39,273 nt of DNA from an uncultured Nitrosomonas sp. Lineage in GTDB: Bacteria > Pseudomonadota > Gammaproteobacteria > Burkholderiales > Nitrosomonadaceae. A model generated the notes under the pieces. That model was not told where the DNA came from. It saw only the letters and a list, made by a program, of their open reading frames with translations, and ran no database searches. Made by a program: the position numbers and the translations under genes. This document shows positions 36,384 to 39,273 of the stretch, piece after piece (positions within the stretch are counted from its first letter, which is position 1; each line of letters opens with the position of its first letter). The stretch lies in contig CADEDJ010000005.1 of NCBI GenBank assembly GCA_902826055.1, positions 3,808 to 43,080 of the forward strand, given 5' to 3'.

Positions 36384-39273
36384 ATGGAAAACAAGTCGCT
36401 CGAAATTATACGGACAATCGTGATGATGTTTAAAGCAGCTCCGGGTGCGTCTTATTTGAACGAATTTGTTGAATTTGTTGATAATTCCGATAATTCGATC
36501 AGTGATCTCGCTTCCTTGCTTGCACAGACCGGTGTGTTTCAACAAGCAATCTATTCAAATGCGCTTTCCAATCGTGATTTTTCTGTTCAGTTTATTGAAA
36601 ATTCAGTGACTACTCTGGTAAATGAAGATGATAAAGCATGGGCCGTTTCAGAAGTAGAGCGCCTGCTTGATGCAGGCGCAAGTCGCGGGGAAGTCATTTA
36701 CTGGGCAGCCACGGCACTTGCATCGGTGGATGAAAGAGATCTCAATTGGGGTGCGGCAGCACGGCAGTTTAATAATAAAGTGGCTGTGGCAGCCCACTAT
36801 TCCATTGATTTAGGTGCAATAGCAACCAGTTTGTCTGTTTTACAACGTGTAACCGAGCATGTCACCGATGATCCATCGAGCGTTGTTACGGCAAAGTTAT
36901 TGCTGGAATCCGGTGTCACTGGGAAAGTCATGGATGGCTATATCAAAGGTGCTCAAGTCTTTGCTGATTTGAACGGTGATCAGCAATTCAATGGGGATGA
37001 AGTTAATGCAATCACGGATGCCGTAGGTAATTTCTCCCTTTCTGCAGTTGTTGGGTTTGGCGATTTTATAGCATCCGGAGGGATTGATATTGCCACAGGC
37101 AAGCCTTTTGAAGGCGTTATGATGGCTCCGGCAGGTTCATCGGTAATTAATCCACTGACTACAGTCATCAGCAATATCGTCAACAACGATAATCTCTCAG
37201 CGCAAGAAGCCGCGATTCGCGTACTGACATCCTTGGATTTGAATACCGAAATTGACCTGCTTCACTTCGATCCAATTAAAGAGATTGTGCGCACGGATTC
37301 CCATACGCCGGCAAATGATGCGGCTTTAGCTGTACATGCGGCAGCAATCAAGATAAATACCCTTGCGGGCCAGGTGGCTGCGTTATTAATGGGCGCCGGA
37401 GTAACGGTTACTGAGGCTTCAGCGATCACTTTTGCCTATCAAGCAGTGACCGACTTATTTGCCAATGCAAATGCTAGCATCGACATGGCGTCGAGGGGCA
37501 TCATTGCGCAGGTGATTCAGAATGCCAGTTTACTCGCAGGTGCTGATACACCTGAAGTCCTTAAAATAAGCGCGTTAGTGGCGGATGCCTCACAAACTAT
37601 TGCTAATTTAAATCAGAGAATTACCGCAATTTCAGAAAGTAATGGAAGTAAAACAAAAATTCTTACGAGTATGGCCGCAGTCCAATTGGTTGCTGAGAAT
37701 ATTGAAGCAGCGATGCGGGCAGGCGCTACAAAGGGAGATATCAGTGGCACGGTAGTCAGTACAACGGGATCACTTTTTGCTGGAACTATCCGTGCGGCAG
37801 GTGCAAACATAGGCGATGTAAATGGTGACGGTAAATCAGATGCTGCGCCATCACCGCCATCTTCTGGAGGCGGAGGGCCGGTTATTCCGCCAACTACTAA
37901 GCATTATCTGGCCACCAATGCCACGCCGTTTTCCGGTACTCCGGCAAATGATGTTCTGTCAATTTCTACGGCATCAACATGGACGCCGCTGGTTATGACA
38001 GCAGTTGTATTGGATGGCGGTGCAGGTACCAATACGCTGAGCGTGCAAGACGGTTCCAGCATTGCAGCTGCAACCGTTATCAATTTTCCCAATTTATTTT
38101 TTGATGCGACAGGCGTTGTGGGAGCCCACACTGCAACTATGTCTGCGGCACAAAACCAGAATTTTACCGGCACTGTCACCGCGCCGGGTATGGGTGCTAA
38201 CAGTGAAGAAATTGTCATTGTTGGCGATGGCACGGTAACTACTTTAGCGCATATCGAGAATTATACGATCGGCGATGATACAACCGATGCCAGGACAGTT
38301 ATCGTTACCCAAGCGGGCACGAGTGTTACAGCAAATTCAGCGTCCGATGCCGTGACGTTTAATCTGGGTGCGCTAAGTTATACGGGCGCAATTACAGGTG
38401 AAGGCACGGTCGACGATACGCTCAATTTAAACACAGGCGCGGATATCAGCGGCGGCACCATCACGAATGTGGAAGCTTTGGCGTTGGCATCCGGCGCATC
38501 CGTTCAATTGTCGGCTGCGCAGAATCAGGGATTTACTGGCACCATTACCGCACCGGGTACCGGTGTCAATGGCGAAACGATCACCATTGTTGGCGATGGC
38601 GCTGTCACTACCTTGGCCAATATCGAAAATTATACTATCGGTGACGATTCCAGCGATGCGCGCACTGTTACTATCACAGATCCGGCAACAAATGTCACGG
38701 CAAACTCCGCGTCCGATGCGGTGACGTTTAATTTGGGAACGCTAAGTTATACGGGTGCAATTACAGGTGAAGGTACGGTTGATGATACGCTTAATTTAAA
38801 CACAGGCGCGAACATCAGCGGCGGTAGCATCACGAATGTGGAAGCGTTGGCGTTGGCATCCGGTGCATTCGTTCAATTGTCGGTTGCACAAAACCAGGGA
38901 TTTACCGGCGCTATTACCGCATCGGGTACCGGTATCAATGGCGAAACGATCTCTATTGTTGGCGATGGCGCTGTCACCACTTTAGCCAATATCGAAAATT
39001 ACATTATCGGTGACGATTCCAGCGATGCGCGCACTGTAACCATCATGGATTCGGCAACAAATGTCACGGCGGACTCCGCATCCGATGCGATAATCTTTAG
39101 TCTAGGTGCGCTGGCTTATACCGGCACCATCATCGGTGAAAGCACGGTCGACGATGTGCTCAGCTTGCTGAGTTTGGGCGCAGGCGCGGATATCAGCGGC
39201 GGCACCATCACGAATGTAGAAGCTTTGGCGTTGGCATCCGGCGCATCCGTTCAATTGTCGGCTGCGCAGAATC
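36384..39273 (+). CDS. Giant repeat-containing secreted protein (adhesin or S-layer-like), 3' end missing
   Basis: The frame stays open from ATG 36384 to the window end (963 codons seen). There is no signal peptide, as in type I-secreted RTX-like proteins. Order: helical N-domain, about 1-185, resembling S-layer and large calcium-binding protein N-termini (SYLNEFVEFVDN, QTGVFQQAIY); a calcium-binding loop DLNGDQQFNGDE near 194-205; Ala-rich helices to about 470; a second loop GDVNGDGKSD near 475-484; a Pro/Gly hinge PSPPSSGGGGPVIPP near 489-503; an RTX-like LDGGAGTNTL near 545; then repeats of 123, 123 and 126 residues starting near residue 590, each with QNQ-FTG, IVGDG-VTTLA-IENY and SGG-ITNVEALALASGA. 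The next repeat is cut by the window edge. A role in adhesion or cell coating is inferred; no export genes are present here. Confidence 0.85.
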   Translation, partial: MENKSLEIIRTIVMMFKAAPGASYLNEFVEFVDNSDNSISDLASLLAQTGVFQQAIYSNALSNRDFSVQFIENSVTTLVNEDDKAWAVSEVERLLDAGASRGEVIYWAATALASVDERDLNWGAAARQFNNKVAVAAHYSIDLGAIATSLSVLQRVTEHVTDDPSSVVTAKLLLESGVTGKVMDGYIKGAQVFADLNGDQQFNGDEVNAITDAVGNFSLSAVVGFGDFIASGGIDIATGKPFEGVMMAPAGSSVINPLTTVISNIVNNDNLSAQEAAIRVLTSLDLNTEIDLLHFDPIKEIVRTDSHTPANDAALAVHAAAIKINTLAGQVAALLMGAGVTVTEASAITFAYQAVTDLFANANASIDMASRGIIAQVIQNASLLAGADTPEVLKISALVADASQTIANLNQRITAISESNGSKTKILTSMAAVQLVAENIEAAMRAGATKGDISGTVVSTTGSLFAGTIRAAGANIGDVNGDGKSDAAPSPPSSGGGGPVIPPTTKHYLATNATPFSGTPANDVLSISTASTWTPLVMTAVVLDGGAGTNTLSVQDGSSIAAATVINFPNLFFDATGVVGAHTATMSAAQNQNFTGTVTAPGMGANSEEIVIVGDGTVTTLAHIENYTIGDDTTDARTVIVTQAGTSVTANSASDAVTFNLGALSYTGAITGEGTVDDTLNLNTGADISGGTITNVEALALASGASVQLSAAQNQGFTGTITAPGTGVNGETITIVGDGAVTTLANIENYTIGDDSSDARTVTITDPATNVTANSASDAVTFNLGTLSYTGAITGEGTVDDTLNLNTGANISGGSITNVEALALASGAFVQLSVAQNQGFTGAITASGTGINGETISIVGDGAVTTLANIENYIIGDDSSDARTVTIMDSATNVTADSASDAIIFSLGALAYTGTIIGESTVDDVLSLLSLGAGADISGGTITNVEALALASGASVQLSAAQN
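38151..39273 (+). repeat. Tandem 369-bp coding repeats of the giant protein
   Basis: Anchored on the CARAAYCAG site, copies begin at 38151, 38520, 38889 and 39267 (cut). Spacings are 369, 369 and 378 bases; the last unit carries a 9-base insertion around 39160-39175. Copies are close to identical in DNA in their second half, for instance 38465-38527 against 39211-39273. Confidence 0.9.

Noticed and set aside
37904..38233. Minus-strand frames within 36980-38233
   Set aside because: They are shadows of the giant repeat protein, whose reading frame is unbroken on the plus strand.
38151..39273. Possible CRISPR or satellite array
   Set aside because: The period is 369 bases, divisible by three, in one open protein frame, with no short repeats separated by unique spacers.

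Overview
The window reads as a chromosomal segment of a betaproteobacterium, most likely a Nitrosomonas-type ammonia oxidiser. This is an inference from three things: the exosortase-A-associated gene set, the moderately AT-rich coding style, and the mix of surface-polysaccharide, c-di-GMP and giant-adhesin genes. No ammonia-oxidation gene lies in the window, so the genus is a guess and the class assignment is firmer. Coding is dense, with housekeeping genes between accessory surface genes. Two AT-rich gaps (4.3-5.3 kb and 24-27.5 kb) hold repeats, decayed mobile DNA and possible small genes.

Layout. (1) 1-7054, plus strand: a sugar and polysaccharide block with UDP-GlcNAc 2-epimerase (cut by the window edge), a NodB-type deacetylase, a family-2 glycosyltransferase and an FAD oxidoreductase, packed as an operon. 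A 1-kb gap with palindromes follows, then a multi-pass membrane protein of probable GT-C type. (2) 7256-8896, minus strand: gltX followed by tRNA-Ala(GGC) and tRNA-Glu(TTC). (3) 9081-13129, plus strand: an acyl-CoA ligase, a PLP decarboxylase and a LuxI-like acyltransferase of the kind that accompany exosortase A / PEP-CTERM systems. The acyltransferase heads a compact run with a PstS-like periplasmic protein, an outer-membrane porin and a 973-residue sensor GGDEF-EAL protein (to 17915). (4) 17942-22161, minus strand: a MacAB-like exporter with adaptor, ATPase and two paralogous FtsX-type permeases. (5) 22296-23939, plus strand: a MutS-like ATPase carrying two membrane segments.

(6) 24.0-27.5 kb: a small gene encoding a 13-residue tandem repeat, hairpin repeats, a secreted trypsin-like protease, a decayed IS5-like transposase, and a tight run of four hairpins that looks like a small RNA or a hemB leader. 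(7) hemB at 27509-28513 (plus). (8) 28918-36056, minus strand: one overlapping operon of DppC-like permease, fused DppD-DppF ATPase, prfC, a metallophosphoesterase and yicC. (9) 36384 to the end, plus strand: the first 963 codons of a very large calcium-binding repeat protein (probable type I-secreted adhesin or S-layer-like protein) with nearly identical 123-codon repeats, behind a good sigma-70 promoter.

Functional themes: cell-envelope polysaccharide and exosortase-linked lipid or acyl chemistry (1, 3), c-di-GMP control placed next to a porin and a solute-binding protein (3), and export and adhesion (4, 9). The least explained elements are the repeat micro-protein at 24222-24476, the hairpin cluster at 27332-27439, the shared hairpin repeat family in both gaps, and the palindrome group at 4927-5005.
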